From Sphingopyxis sp. DBS4 (GTDB lineage Bacteria; Pseudomonadota; Alphaproteobacteria; Sphingomonadales; Sphingomonadaceae), in NCBI RefSeq assembly GCF_024628865.1, contig NZ_CP102384.1, forward strand, positions 1,561,001-1,625,000: DNA of 64,000 bases, in the 5' to 3' direction. A model generated the notes under the pieces. The model saw only the letters and a list, made by a program, of their open reading frames with translations, was not told the DNA's origin and made no database searches. This document shows positions 55,840-64,000 of the stretch, piece by piece. A program made the translations under genes and the position numbers. The first letter of the stretch is position 1, and every line of letters starts with the position of its first letter.

Positions 55840-57741
55840 ATGACCGACCCTATCTACGTCACCGATGCCCTCATCGCCGAGGACATCGACGCCTACCTCG
55901 CCGGCCATGAGAAAAAGTCGCTGCTCCGCTTCATCACCTGCGGTTCGGTCGACGACGGCAAGTCGACGCTGATCGGGCGGCTGCTCTACGACAGCAAGAT
56001 GATCTTCGAGGACCAGCTCGCCGCGCTCGAAGCCGACAGCAAGCGCGTCGGCACGCAGGGGCAGGAGATCGATTTCGCGCTTCTCGTCGACGGTCTTGCG
56101 GCCGAGCGCGAGCAGGGGATCACGATCGACGTCGCCTATCGCTTCTTCACCACCGAAAAGCGCAAGTTCATCGTCGCCGACACGCCGGGACACGAGCAGT
56201 ACACGCGCAACATGGTCACCGGCGCCTCGACCGCCGACCTTGCGGTGATCCTGATCGACGCACGCAAGGGCGTACTCACGCAGACCCGGCGGCACAGCTT
56301 CCTCGCGCATCTGCTCGGCATCCGGCACATCGTGCTCGCGGTGAACAAGATGGACCTTGTCGGCTATGACAAGGCGGTGTTCGACCGTATCACGCTCGCC
56401 TACCGCGCCTTTGCGAGCGAGATCGGCATCACGAACTTTACCGCGATCCCGATTTCTGGCTTCAAGGGCGACAATATCACGGGCCTTTCGGTGAATACGC
56501 CCTGGTTCAAGGGGCCGGCGCTGATCGAGCATCTGGAGAGTGTCGAGGTCGGCAGCGCCGCCGACGAGGCGAAGTCGTTCCGGATGCCCGTGCAATGGGT
56601 CAATCGCCCGAACCTCGATTTCCGTGGTTTTTCGGGCCAGCTTGCCAGCGGCAAGATCAGGCCTGGCGACGCGGTGCGCATCCTGCCGAGCGGCAAGACG
56701 ACCACCGTTGACCGCATCGTGACGCTCGACGGCGACCAACAGGACGCGGTCGCGGGCCAGTCGGTGACGCTGACGCTTGCCGACGAGGTCGATTGCTCGC
56801 GCGGCGATGTCATCGCGGCAGCGGACAACCCGCCCGAGGCGGCCGATCAGTTCGAGGCGACGCTCGTCTGGATGGCCGATGAAGCGATGATCCCGGGGCG
56901 CGCCTATTGGCTCAAGCTTGCGACGCAAAGCGTGTCGGCGACGGTGCAGGCGCCGAAATATGAGATCAACGTCAACACGCTCGATCATCTGGCGGCGAAG
57001 ACGCTCGATCTGAACGGCATTGGTGTCGTCGAACTGTCGACCGACAAACCGATCGTGTTCGAATCCTATGCTGACAATCATGCGCTCGGCGGCTTCATCC
57101 TGATCGACAAGCTGACCAACGCGACCGTCGCGGCGGGGATGCTGCATTTCAGCCTGCGCCGCGCGCAGAATGTTCATTGGCAGGCGACCGACATCGACCG
57201 CGACATGCGCGCGAACCTCAAGAACCAGCGCCCCGCGCTGCTCTGGTTCACCGGGCTGTCGGGGTCGGGCAAGTCGACGATCGCCAACCTCGTCGAAAAG
57301 AAACTGCACCGGATGAACCGGCACAGCTTCCTGCTCGACGGCGATAATGTCCGGCACGGGCTCAACCGCGACCTGGGGTTCACCGAGGCCGACCGGATCG
57401 AGAATATCCGCCGCGTCGGCGAGGTTGCGAAGCTGATGACCGATGCCGGGCTGATCGTCATCACGGCGTTCATCTCGCCGTTCCGCGCCGAGCGTGAGAT
57501 GGTGCGCGCGATGCTGCCCGAAGGCGAGTTTCTCGAAATCTTCATCGACACGCCGCTGGCCGAGGCCGAACGCCGCGACGTCAAGGGCCTCTACAAGAAG
57601 GCGCGCGCCGGACAGCTCAAGAATTTCACCGGGATCGACAGCCCCTATGAGGCACCCGCCACGCCCGAGATCCGCATCGACACGACCGCGATGTCGCCCG
57701 AGGCAGCGGCCGATCTGATCATCGATCGCTTGTTGGGGTGA
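55840..57741 (+). CDS. cysNC: Bifunctional sulfate adenylyltransferase subunit 1 / adenylylsulfate kinase
   Basis: 633 residues. CysN GTPase first: GSVDDGKS (35-42), DTPGHEQY and NKMD; then an APS kinase domain with P-loop GLSGSGKST (about 472-480) and [10 protein letters not shown]. Activates sulfate to APS and phosphorylates it to PAPS. Its stop overlaps cysQ as GTGA. Confidence 0.95.
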   Translation: MTDPIYVTDALIAEDIDAYLAGHEKKSLLRFITCGSVDDGKSTLIGRLLYDSKMIFEDQLAALEADSKRVGTQGQEIDFALLVDGLAAEREQGITIDVAYRFFTTEKRKFIVADTPGHEQYTRNMVTGASTADLAVILIDARKGVLTQTRRHSFLAHLLGIRHIVLAVNKMDLVGYDKAVFDRITLAYRAFASEIGITNFTAIPISGFKGDNITGLSVNTPWFKGPALIEHLESVEVGSAADEAKSFRMPVQWVNRPNLDFRGFSGQLASGKIRPGDAVRILPSGKTTTVDRIVTLDGDQQDAVAGQSVTLTLADEVDCSRGDVIAAADNPPEAADQFEATLVWMADEAMIPGRAYWLKLATQSVSATVQAPKYEINVNTLDHLAAKTLDLNGIGVVELSTDKPIVFESYADNHALGGFILIDKLTNATVAAGMLHFSLRRAQNVHWQATDIDRDMRANLKNQRPALLWFTGLSGSGKSTIANLVEKKLHRMNRHSFLLDGDNVRHGLNRDLGFTEADRIENIRRVGEVAKLMTDAGLIVITAFISPFRAEREMVRAMLPEGEFLEIFIDTPLAEAERRDVKGLYKKARAGQLKNFTGIDSPYEAPATPEIRIDTTAMSPEAAADLIIDRLLG

Positions 57742-58487
57742 GCATGACCGAGAATGACGAGCAACTCGCCGCCCGCCTCGCGACCGCCGCGGGGGCGATC
57801 CTGATGACGCTTCGGACGCGAGGCGATCTTGCGGGCAAGGAACTCGGCAAGGCCGGGGACGCCGAGGCCAACGCGCTCCTGTGCCGCGAACTTCGCGCCG
57901 CGCGTCCCGACGATGCGCTGTTGTCCGAAGAAGAGAAGGACAATCCGGCGCGTTGCGACCGGAGCCGCGTGTGGATCGTCGATCCGCTCGACGGTACCCG
58001 CGAATATGGCGAGGGGCGCGACGATTGGGCGGTGCATGTCGCGCTGGCCATCGACGGCATCGCGACGGTGGGCGCGGTCGCGCTGCCGGGGCTGGGCATC
58101 ACGCTGACCTCGGGCCACCCGCTGCCGCTTCGCCCCGCAAACGCGCCGTTCAAAATGCTCGTCAGCCGCACGCGGCCTGCCGCCGAGGCCGTCTTCGTCG
58201 CGGAGAGACTGGACGCGGAGCTTGTCGCCATGGGTTCGGCAGGCGCAAAGGCGATGGCGGTGGTGCGCGGCGAGGCCGATATCTACCTCCACACCGGCGG
58301 CCAATATGAATGGGACAATTGCGCGCCCATTGCGGTGGCGCAGGCCGCCGGACTGCACGTCAGCCGCGCCGACGGGGCACCGCTTCGTTATAACAGGCCG
58401 GATCCGTATCTTCCCGATCTGTTGATCTGCCGAAAGGAATTGGCCGCGGACGTCCTCCGGCTCGCCGCGGAATATTCTCACGCCTGA
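57738..58487 (+). CDS. cysQ: 3'(2'),5'-bisphosphate nucleotidase CysQ-like
   Basis: 249 residues from GTG 57738 (ATG 57744 possible). Inositol monophosphatase superfamily: LLSEEEKD, metal motif [12 protein letters not shown], and the closing [19 protein letters not shown]. Clears PAP produced by PAPS use. End of cysD-cysNC-cysQ. Confidence 0.92.
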   Translation: MSMTENDEQLAARLATAAGAILMTLRTRGDLAGKELGKAGDAEANALLCRELRAARPDDALLSEEEKDNPARCDRSRVWIVDPLDGTREYGEGRDDWAVHVALAIDGIATVGAVALPGLGITLTSGHPLPLRPANAPFKMLVSRTRPAAEAVFVAERLDAELVAMGSAGAKAMAVVRGEADIYLHTGGQYEWDNCAPIAVAQAAGLHVSRADGAPLRYNRPDPYLPDLLICRKELAADVLRLAAEYSHA

Positions 58488-58563
58488 CGGCCAAGCCATT
58501 GCCAGCAAGGCCGGCGCGCCCTAATTCGGTTGCATCGAAAAACCGAACCACGGGAGACGCGCG

Positions 58564-59700
58564 ATGACCGACCTGCCTGAAACCAACACCGTCATGGTGA
58601 CGCTCGTGAAGCCCGAGGGGCAGCTCGAGGCCTATTTCGAGCGCCGCGCGATGCCTGAGCCGAAGCCGCACGAGGTGCTGGTCGAGGTGCTGACGACGCC
58701 GATCAACCCATCCGACCTTGGCCTGTTGTTCGGCGGCGCCGACATGACGACCGCGCGCGCGGGGACGCGTGACGGTCTGCCGATGATCACCGCGGACGTG
58801 CCGCCCGCGGGGATGCGCGCGATGGGCGGACGGATCGGCGATGCGCTGCCGATCGGCAACGAAGGCTGCGGCACTGTCGTCAAGGCCGGGGACTCGCCCG
58901 AGGCGCAGGCGCTGCTCGGCAAGACCGTCGCGCTGCTCGGCGGCGAGATGTATGCCGAATATCGCTGCCTGCCCGTACAGATGGTGATGCCGCTGCCCGA
59001 GGGCACCGATCCGGTGGACGGTGCTTCCTGCTTCGTCAATCCGCTCACCAGCCTGGCCTTTACCGAAACGATGCGGATGGAAAATCACAGCGCCATCGTC
59101 CACACCGCCGCCGCCTCCAACCTCGGCCAGATGCTCGTCAAGATTTGCGCCAAGGACGGCATTCCGCTCGTCAATATCGTACGCAGCGACGCACAGGTCG
59201 AAATATTGAAGGGCATCGGCGCGCAGCATATCGTCAACAGCAGCGATGAGGGTTTCCAGGACAAGCTGGTTGCGGCGATCGTCGAAACCGGCGCGACGCT
59301 GGGCTTCGACGCGATCGGCGGCGGCAAGCTGGCGGGCCAGATCCTCTCGGCGATGGAAGTGGCGGCGGTGAAGCGCATGACCACTTACAGCCGCTATGGT
59401 TCGGACACGTTCAAGCAGGTCTACATCTATGGAGCGCTCGACGTCGGTCCGACGATCCTCAACCGCAGCTTCGGCCTGACCTGGTCGCTGTCGGGCTTTC
59501 TGCTTACCCCCTTCATGGCGAAAGCGGGGATGGAGGTCGTCGGCCGTATGCGCCAGCGCGTCGTCGATGAACTGACGACCACTTTCAAGAGCCATTACAG
59601 CCACGAAATCTCGCTGACCGAAGCGCTGAACCTCGACACGGCGCACGCCTATAATGCGAAGCGGACCGGCGAGAAATATCTGATCCGACCGCATGGGTGA
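58564..59700 (+). CDS. MDR superfamily oxidoreductase, zinc-independent
   Basis: 378 residues. Medium-chain dehydrogenase fold with NAD-binding VHTAAASNLGQMLVKIC. Where zinc enzymes have GHE this reads GNE (LPIGNEGCG), and the structural-zinc Cys lobe is absent, so it is probably a quinone-oxidoreductase or enoyl-reductase-like enzyme. Substrate unknown. Confidence 0.85.
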   Translation: MTDLPETNTVMVTLVKPEGQLEAYFERRAMPEPKPHEVLVEVLTTPINPSDLGLLFGGADMTTARAGTRDGLPMITADVPPAGMRAMGGRIGDALPIGNEGCGTVVKAGDSPEAQALLGKTVALLGGEMYAEYRCLPVQMVMPLPEGTDPVDGASCFVNPLTSLAFTETMRMENHSAIVHTAAASNLGQMLVKICAKDGIPLVNIVRSDAQVEILKGIGAQHIVNSSDEGFQDKLVAAIVETGATLGFDAIGGGKLAGQILSAMEVAAVKRMTTYSRYGSDTFKQVYIYGALDVGPTILNRSFGLTWSLSGFLLTPFMAKAGMEVVGRMRQRVVDELTTTFKSHYSHEISLTEALNLDTAHAYNAKRTGEKYLIRPHG

Positions 59701-59778
59701 AGAGTGCGGGGGCGATTAGGATAGAATAGCGAAGGGTTGCCCCTCGATCGCAAAAGCGGCGCTCCTCGTCTCATAGCC

Positions 59779-59808
59779 TCGTCATTCCCGCTTTCGCGGG
59801 AATGACGA
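59779..59808. repeat. Perfect hairpin between convergent genes
   Basis: tcgtcattcccgc-tttc-gcgggaatgacga: 13-bp perfect stem, 4-nt loop. Lies in the 216-bp gap between the MDR gene and the convergent exported-protein gene. Otherwise that gap shows nothing recognisable. Confidence 0.85.
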
Positions 59809-59916
59809 AGGTTGGGAAGGGCCGCAATCCACCCCCGTTTTCGGTCATTCACCGTTGATCCATATCCTCGATATCCGATCCACGGACTCCTGTATCCGGA
59901 CCGGGCAGGGGACGGA

Positions 59917-61143
59917 TCAGGGCGTCGGCAATTCCACAGCTTCAGGCATGGTCTTGTCGACCGGCGCCGGAACAACGTCGGTCACGCCGGGAAAATCCAT
60001 CCGAGTCATGACCTGTCCGGCACAGCTGTAGGTTGCGCGATTCTCGATTCTGGCTTCCACCATCCGCGCAGCCGCATCGGGCTGGAAAGCCGCCATCGCG
60101 GCCCTGGCATCGTCGAAATTCCGCGCATAGCCCATGCCGCTGTACCTGCCGCCCGCGGCAAGCTGCGCATCGAGGAAAGGCGTCGCGTCGGCCAGATAGG
60201 TATATTCGCCCGCCTTGACCTCAAAAGCCGGAGCGCCGAAACAATTGGTCGTATTGGGCAGAACCGTGCCCACGGCATCGGTCTGCAATATATACCAGCC
60301 CGGGGTCAGTTTCACGACCTGCAATTCATAGGCCGCCTTCTTGTCCCGGCTGACGAATTCGCTGCCGTAAGTGGTGTGATCCCCTTTTTTCTTCCAGTCG
60401 CGCGGTTGGTAGAAAAGGTCGCCATTCTCACGGTCGAAACGACGGATCTGAACGCGGCCGGAGCGCCCCGCGCTTCCGGCGTCGTTGCGGCGGAAGGCAA
60501 GGACCAGCCCGCCCTCGTTTTCGGCGAGCGCAAGCGGTACCTTGGGATCGACTTTCTTGCCCAGGAACAGCGAGGGCGGACCCGCCAGCGGGCCGCGCAT
60601 GTTCAGCCTGTCATCGGCGACAGGGGTGAAGCTGGTCATTTCGGTAACCTCGCCTTCGACCGCTTGTGCGCCGACCATGGTTTCGAAATAATTTTGCCGC
60701 TCGGCGTCCGACAAGGCGGCTATCTTCGCGCTCTGTGCCGCGGGAAGCTCGACCAGCCGCCATCCCTTGATCAGCAAACAGTTGCGCCGGTTGGCGCGGC
60801 GCATCTGGCCTTCGACGATCGCCGCACCGATGGCCGCGCCGATTCCGCCGCCGATTCCCGCCGCAAGCGGCGAGATGGCGGGATTATATAGCGCGGGATT
60901 GTATATCGGCACCGACCCGGCCGGCGTCTGCGATCCCCGTGCGATCAAGCGGCAGGTTTGCCAATCGGCATCATATTCCGCCCGGGTGGCGCCGGGCTTG
61001 TTGTAAAAGCGGCTGTCCTTGAGATCGCGCGCCGCGTCTTCGGCGATTTCCTCGGGCGTGTCCGCCCCGCTGTTCGCCGCGCGCGCCGCAACCGGCTGCA
61101 CCATCAGCGCAGCCGCCGTCAAAGACACTATCGCCTTTTTCAT
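59917..61143 (-). CDS. Exported protein of unknown function
   Basis: 408 residues. Signal peptide about 1-22 (VQPVAARAAN), SD gggggag before ATG 61143. A glycine-zipper helix (GIGGGIGAAIGAAIVEG, about 96-112) suggests membrane association. Long beta-rich C-terminal region without a known family; a longer frame upstream is not supported. Confidence 0.75.
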   Translation of the reverse strand: MKKAIVSLTAAALMVQPVAARAANSGADTPEEIAEDAARDLKDSRFYNKPGATRAEYDADWQTCRLIARGSQTPAGSVPIYNPALYNPAISPLAAGIGGGIGAAIGAAIVEGQMRRANRRNCLLIKGWRLVELPAAQSAKIAALSDAERQNYFETMVGAQAVEGEVTEMTSFTPVADDRLNMRGPLAGPPSLFLGKKVDPKVPLALAENEGGLVLAFRRNDAGSAGRSGRVQIRRFDRENGDLFYQPRDWKKKGDHTTYGSEFVSRDKKAAYELQVVKLTPGWYILQTDAVGTVLPNTTNCFGAPAFEVKAGEYTYLADATPFLDAQLAAGGRYSGMGYARNFDDARAAMAAFQPDAAARMVEARIENRATYSCAGQVMTRMDFPGVTDVVPAPVDKTMPEAVELPTP

Positions 61144-61288
61144 ATCTGCTCCCCCTTTGACCCCCGAGCCGAAGCCCAAGGCTTCTGTGCTGGTATCGAA
61201 GGGCGCCGTCAATCGACTAAATAGAGCGCGTTTCCATGACGGTAGAAGGGCGCGGAGTGGGCATCCCAGCCGCGATTTTCGACGACGC

Positions 61289-62470
61289 CTAGCGCTTCAT
61301 GCACTGACGCGTGTCGTCGCGCTTATATTCGCTGCAGTTCCACAGCGCCTTCTCGAACCCCGCCTTGTCGTCGCGGAGATAGGAGAAGGTCATCGCTGCA
61401 CGCTGCATGTCGCTCATCGTGTCGCTGTCGGGTTTGAGCGTCGGATTGGTCCAGCCCATGAACTTGCAATAGGGCTTGTCGCCGCAGAGGCGGAGCGCGG
61501 TCGTGACGAAACTTTCGGGCGCGGCGCGGCGGTCAAGCGCGACATAGATGGTGTCGCGGCCAGCGGCTTCGCCGGCGCCGGCGACGACCTTCGGCGCGCC
61601 GACCGCGGCATTGGCGTCGACCCCCGCGAGTTCGATCGGCGGCGCGCCGACTGCAAGCGCGTGGGCAGGGGAGAGCGCCGCCATTTTGGCGACCCCGCCG
61701 TCATTCCCCGACACGGTACCGCGAAACGCGCCCGGCGTTCCCCAATAGCCCGGCCAGCGGAAGAAGAGGTGGGTGTCGACGATCGCGATCTTTTCCAGGC
61801 TGTCGCTCCAATAGGGGCGCACCCAGTCGGTGTGATAATGGGTCGCGAGCCCGACCCTGGGGTCGGTCGTTCCCGACAACATGCTGTCCGCATTCGCCTG
61901 CGCCCGCGTCCAGGCGGCGTCCGAATAGCGGCGGTTCAGCGCGCCGTCGCAGGTGAAGGTGAATTGGCATCCGGTGGTACGCTCGGACCCCTGAAACACG
62001 ACGCCGCAGATCGACTTGGGAAAGGCGGGATGCCGCGCCCGATTGATCACCACCTGCCCGACCGCAAGCTGCCCCTTCGAATCGTCGCCCGCCTCATAGA
62101 GCATTGCCGCGGCAAGGCAGTCGCGCGCGCGGACGCGGGCGTCGCCGCTTCCGGCATAGAGGAAGGGCCGCGCGGCGACGAACCCCCTGGTGACGAGCGG
62201 AATCTCCGCGTTCTGCGCGCGGGCGTCGGCTTCGGTGACCGGCGCGAGTTCCATCGGCTGGACGTCGGGAACGACATCGGCGGGCGGCGCGACCGGGTGC
62301 GGCCGCGCGCCATGCCGACCCGCGTTCGTCTGTCCGCTGGCATAAAGCACCGCGACGATCGCCGCGGCGGCGATCAGGACGAACAGCCAGCCGGTCCAGT
62401 CTAGACGCGGCGTCGCCGCTGGGCAGTCGCGCCGCAGCGACGTCGCCGATGAATCGCCGGTCAGGCGCAT
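61289..62470 (-). CDS. Cell wall hydrolase, SleB-type
   Basis: 393 residues. N-terminal membrane anchor (about 27-44), disordered Pro/Ala linker, then the SleB hydrolase domain: CLAAAMLYEAGDDSKGQLAV, VVINRARHPAFP and CQFTFTCDG. Probably periplasmic peptidoglycan lytic enzyme. ATG 62470 eight bases after the cysK stop. Confidence 0.87.
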   Translation of the reverse strand: MRLTGDSSATSLRRDCPAATPRLDWTGWLFVLIAAAAIVAVLYASGQTNAGRHGARPHPVAPPADVVPDVQPMELAPVTEADARAQNAEIPLVTRGFVAARPFLYAGSGDARVRARDCLAAAMLYEAGDDSKGQLAVGQVVINRARHPAFPKSICGVVFQGSERTTGCQFTFTCDGALNRRYSDAAWTRAQANADSMLSGTTDPRVGLATHYHTDWVRPYWSDSLEKIAIVDTHLFFRWPGYWGTPGAFRGTVSGNDGGVAKMAALSPAHALAVGAPPIELAGVDANAAVGAPKVVAGAGEAAGRDTIYVALDRRAAPESFVTTALRLCGDKPYCKFMGWTNPTLKPDSDTMSDMQRAAMTFSYLRDDKAGFEKALWNCSEYKRDDTRQCMKR

Positions 62471-62478
62471 TCGAGGGG

Positions 62479-63399
62479 TCAGATTTCCGGCAGGAAGTCG
62501 GGAACCGAAAGATAGCGCTCGCCGGTGTCGTAGTTGAAGCCGAGGATGCGCGTGCCGGGCGGAAGCTCGGCCAGCTTCTGCTCGATCGCCGCCAGCGTCG
62601 CGCCCGACGAGATGCCGACGAGCATGCCTTCCTCGGTCGCGGCGCGCAGCGCCCAACGCTTGGCGTCGGCGGCCTCGACCGTGATCACCCCGTCGAGAAG
62701 GTCGGTATGGAGATTGCGCGGGATGAACCCGGCGCCGAGGCCCTGGATCGGATGCGGGCCCGGTTGGCCGCCCGAAATGACCGGCGATTGGGTCGGCTCG
62801 ACCGCGAACACCTTCAGGTTCGGCCAATGCTGCTTGAGGAACTGCGTCACCCCGGTGATATGGCCGCCGGTGCCGACGCCGGTGATCAGCACGTCGATCG
62901 GCGTGTCCTTGAAATCGGCGAGGATTTCCGGCCCCGTGGTGCGGAGGTGGACGTCGACATTCGCTTCATTCTCGAACTGCTGGGGCATCCAGGCGCCGGG
63001 GGTCGTCTCGACCAGTTCGATCGCCCGCTCGATCGCGCCCTTCATCCCCTTTTCGCGCGGGGTGAGGTCAAAGGTCGCGCCATAGGCGAGCATCAGGCGC
63101 CGGCGTTCGAGCGACATGCTTTCGGGCATGACGAGGATCAGCTTGTACCCCTTGACCGCGGCGGCCATCGCCAGGCCGATGCCGGTGTTTCCCGACGTTG
63201 GCTCGACGATGGTGCCGCCGGGCTTCAGGCTGCCGTCGCGCTCGGCCGCCTCGATCATCGCCAGGCCGATGCGATCCTTGATCGAACCGCCGGGATTGCT
63301 GCGTTCGGACTTGATCCAGACTTCGGCGTCCGGAAACAGCTTTGCCATGCGGATATGCGGCGTGTTCCCGATGGTATCGAGGATCGAATTGGCTTTCAT
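62479..63399 (-). CDS. cysK: Cysteine synthase (O-acetylserine sulfhydrylase)
   Basis: 306 residues. PLP Lys41 in [32 protein letters not shown] and [10 protein letters not shown]. Fixes sulfide into cysteine. The start overlaps the upstream hydrolase stop (ATGA). Complements the nearby cysD/NC/Q genes. Confidence 0.95.
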   Translation of the reverse strand: MKANSILDTIGNTPHIRMAKLFPDAEVWIKSERSNPGGSIKDRIGLAMIEAAERDGSLKPGGTIVEPTSGNTGIGLAMAAAVKGYKLILVMPESMSLERRRLMLAYGATFDLTPREKGMKGAIERAIELVETTPGAWMPQQFENEANVDVHLRTTGPEILADFKDTPIDVLITGVGTGGHITGVTQFLKQHWPNLKVFAVEPTQSPVISGGQPGPHPIQGLGAGFIPRNLHTDLLDGVITVEAADAKRWALRAATEEGMLVGISSGATLAAIEQKLAELPPGTRILGFNYDTGERYLSVPDFLPEI

Positions 63400-64000
63400 G
63401 ATCGGTACGCTCTTTCCTTGAATTCAAACCGCGGGTCGCGGCGGACGCGGTTCGGCCAGTCTCCGGCGCGCAGCCACTGGCTTTCGTCCGCCAGCGCAGG
63501 CGTCGGCGCGGGTTGTAACGAGGCGAGCAGATACTGTCCATAAGGCCAGTCCCCGATGCCCGAGTCGGCGTTGATGTGCCCGAACGGTCCGGCGTTGACG
63601 AAGCGCGCGTCCCACTGGCGCGCGAGGCGCCAGACATAGGCGGTCTTGGCATAGGGATCATCGTCGCTCGCCACGACGATAATTGGCGTCTGCGACGTGA
63701 AGCCGGGGGTGTCGGCGAAGCCGGTGATGCGCTTTTCGTGCCGCAGTCGCCCAAGGTCGGGCGGCGCGACGAGCAGCGCCCCCGCGATACGAGCCCGCGT
63801 CGGAGTGCTCGCCGCCGCGAACCAGTGCGCGAAAGCGTGGCAGCCGAGGCTGTGCGCGGCGATCAACACCGGCGCGCTTTCGGCCTCGATCGCCTCGGCG
63901 ATGCGACGAGTCCAGCTATCGCGATCGGGCTCGGCCCAGCGGCCCAGTTCGACTCGCTCGGCGTTCGCGAACTTGCGTTCCCACAGGCTCTGCCAGTGAG
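63396..64000 (-). CDS. RBBP9/YdeN family serine hydrolase, partial at window end
   Basis: The frame runs off the window end; about 200 residues seen. Starts within the window as WQSLWERKF, nucleophile elbow AHSLGCHAF, catalytic Asp in SDDDPYAK and His in GPFGHIN, the RBBP9/YdeN set. Coupled to cysK by ATGA. Confidence 0.85.
   Translation of the reverse strand, partial: HWQSLWERKFANAERVELGRWAEPDRDSWTRRIAEAIEAESAPVLIAAHSLGCHAFAHWFAAASTPTRARIAGALLVAPPDLGRLRHEKRITGFADTPGFTSQTPIIVVASDDDPYAKTAYVWRLARQWDARFVNAGPFGHINADSGIGDWPYGQYLLASLQPAPTPALADESQWLRAGDWPNRVRRDPRFEFKERAYRS

Noticed and set aside
55714..57357. 547-codon minus-strand frame
   Set aside because: Antisense to cysNC with strong motifs; low complexity and no start context.

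Overview
The window is GC-rich, densely coded chromosomal DNA from an alphaproteobacterium, most likely a Sphingomonadaceae member close to Sphingopyxis. The reasons are the PhaR regulator, an archaeal/eukaryote-type prolyl-tRNA synthetase, a small exported protein ending in an acidic DDDAPVSP tail, the class of dispersed palindromic repeats, and many acyl-CoA catabolic genes. The genus assignment is inference from remembered gene content. I see no prophage, no classical insertion sequence, no rRNA and no CRISPR array. One tRNA gene (Lys-UUU) is present.

Layout. 1-12.6 kb: end of an MFS transporter, alr, phaR, proS, rnr, a universal stress protein, pdhC (PDH E2) and lpdA (E3) with a DUF559 gene wedged between them, then two small membrane proteins flanking a PAP2 phosphatase. 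12.7-25.3 kb: a secreted amidohydrolase, then an eight-gene minus-strand fatty/branched acyl-CoA cluster (ACAD11-like, a pair of acyl-CoA dehydrogenases, SDR, thiolase, alpha-methylacyl-CoA racemase, enoyl-CoA hydratase, tyrosine phosphatase), a divergent nitronate monooxygenase, and a hydrolase-like/flavin reductase fusion. 25.3-31.5 kb: tRNA-Lys, folK, a family-5 uracil-DNA glycosylase, rppH, an HSL-type esterase, and korA/korB with a compositionally odd small gene between them. 31.5-43.9 kb: membrane hydrolase, cyclopropane-fatty-acid synthase-like enzyme, beta-lactamase-like hydrolase, SDR, purF, hisI, a lipoprotein, a MerR regulator followed by a 600-residue acyl-CoA dehydrogenase, phospholipase D, and a TIR-TM-DUF3617 fusion. 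43.8-53.6 kb: leucine/isovalerate catabolism (ivd, mccB, mccA) with MaoC, CitE-like and GNAT genes, interrupted by an M13 peptidase and a second DUF559 gene. 53.7-64 kb: LysR, sulfate assimilation (cysD, cysNC, cysQ), an MDR oxidoreductase, an exported unknown, a SleB-type hydrolase, cysK and a partial RBBP9/YdeN hydrolase.

How the genes work together. PDH E2/E3, the 2-oxoacid:ferredoxin oxidoreductase, beta-oxidation and MCC all feed acetyl-CoA. Three near-identical palindromes (TTGACGT-NN-ACGTCAA type) lie at the MerR gene and at two acyl-CoA dehydrogenase genes, which suggests one LiuR-like regulon inside the window.

The most unusual structure is a pair of independent units. Each is a DUF559 (Vsr/PD-(D/E)XK-like) nuclease gene bounded by long inverted repeats: 43 bp with no mismatch in one, 53 bp with one mismatch in the other. 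Both sit co-directionally between two genes of a metabolic operon, and the DUF559 stop overlaps the start of the downstream gene in both. The repeat sequences differ between the two units. This looks like a class of repeat-plus-nuclease mobile element that settles in operons without breaking them. Other palindromic repeats lie mainly at convergent gene ends, and two sit inside the coding sequence of the pdhC linker.
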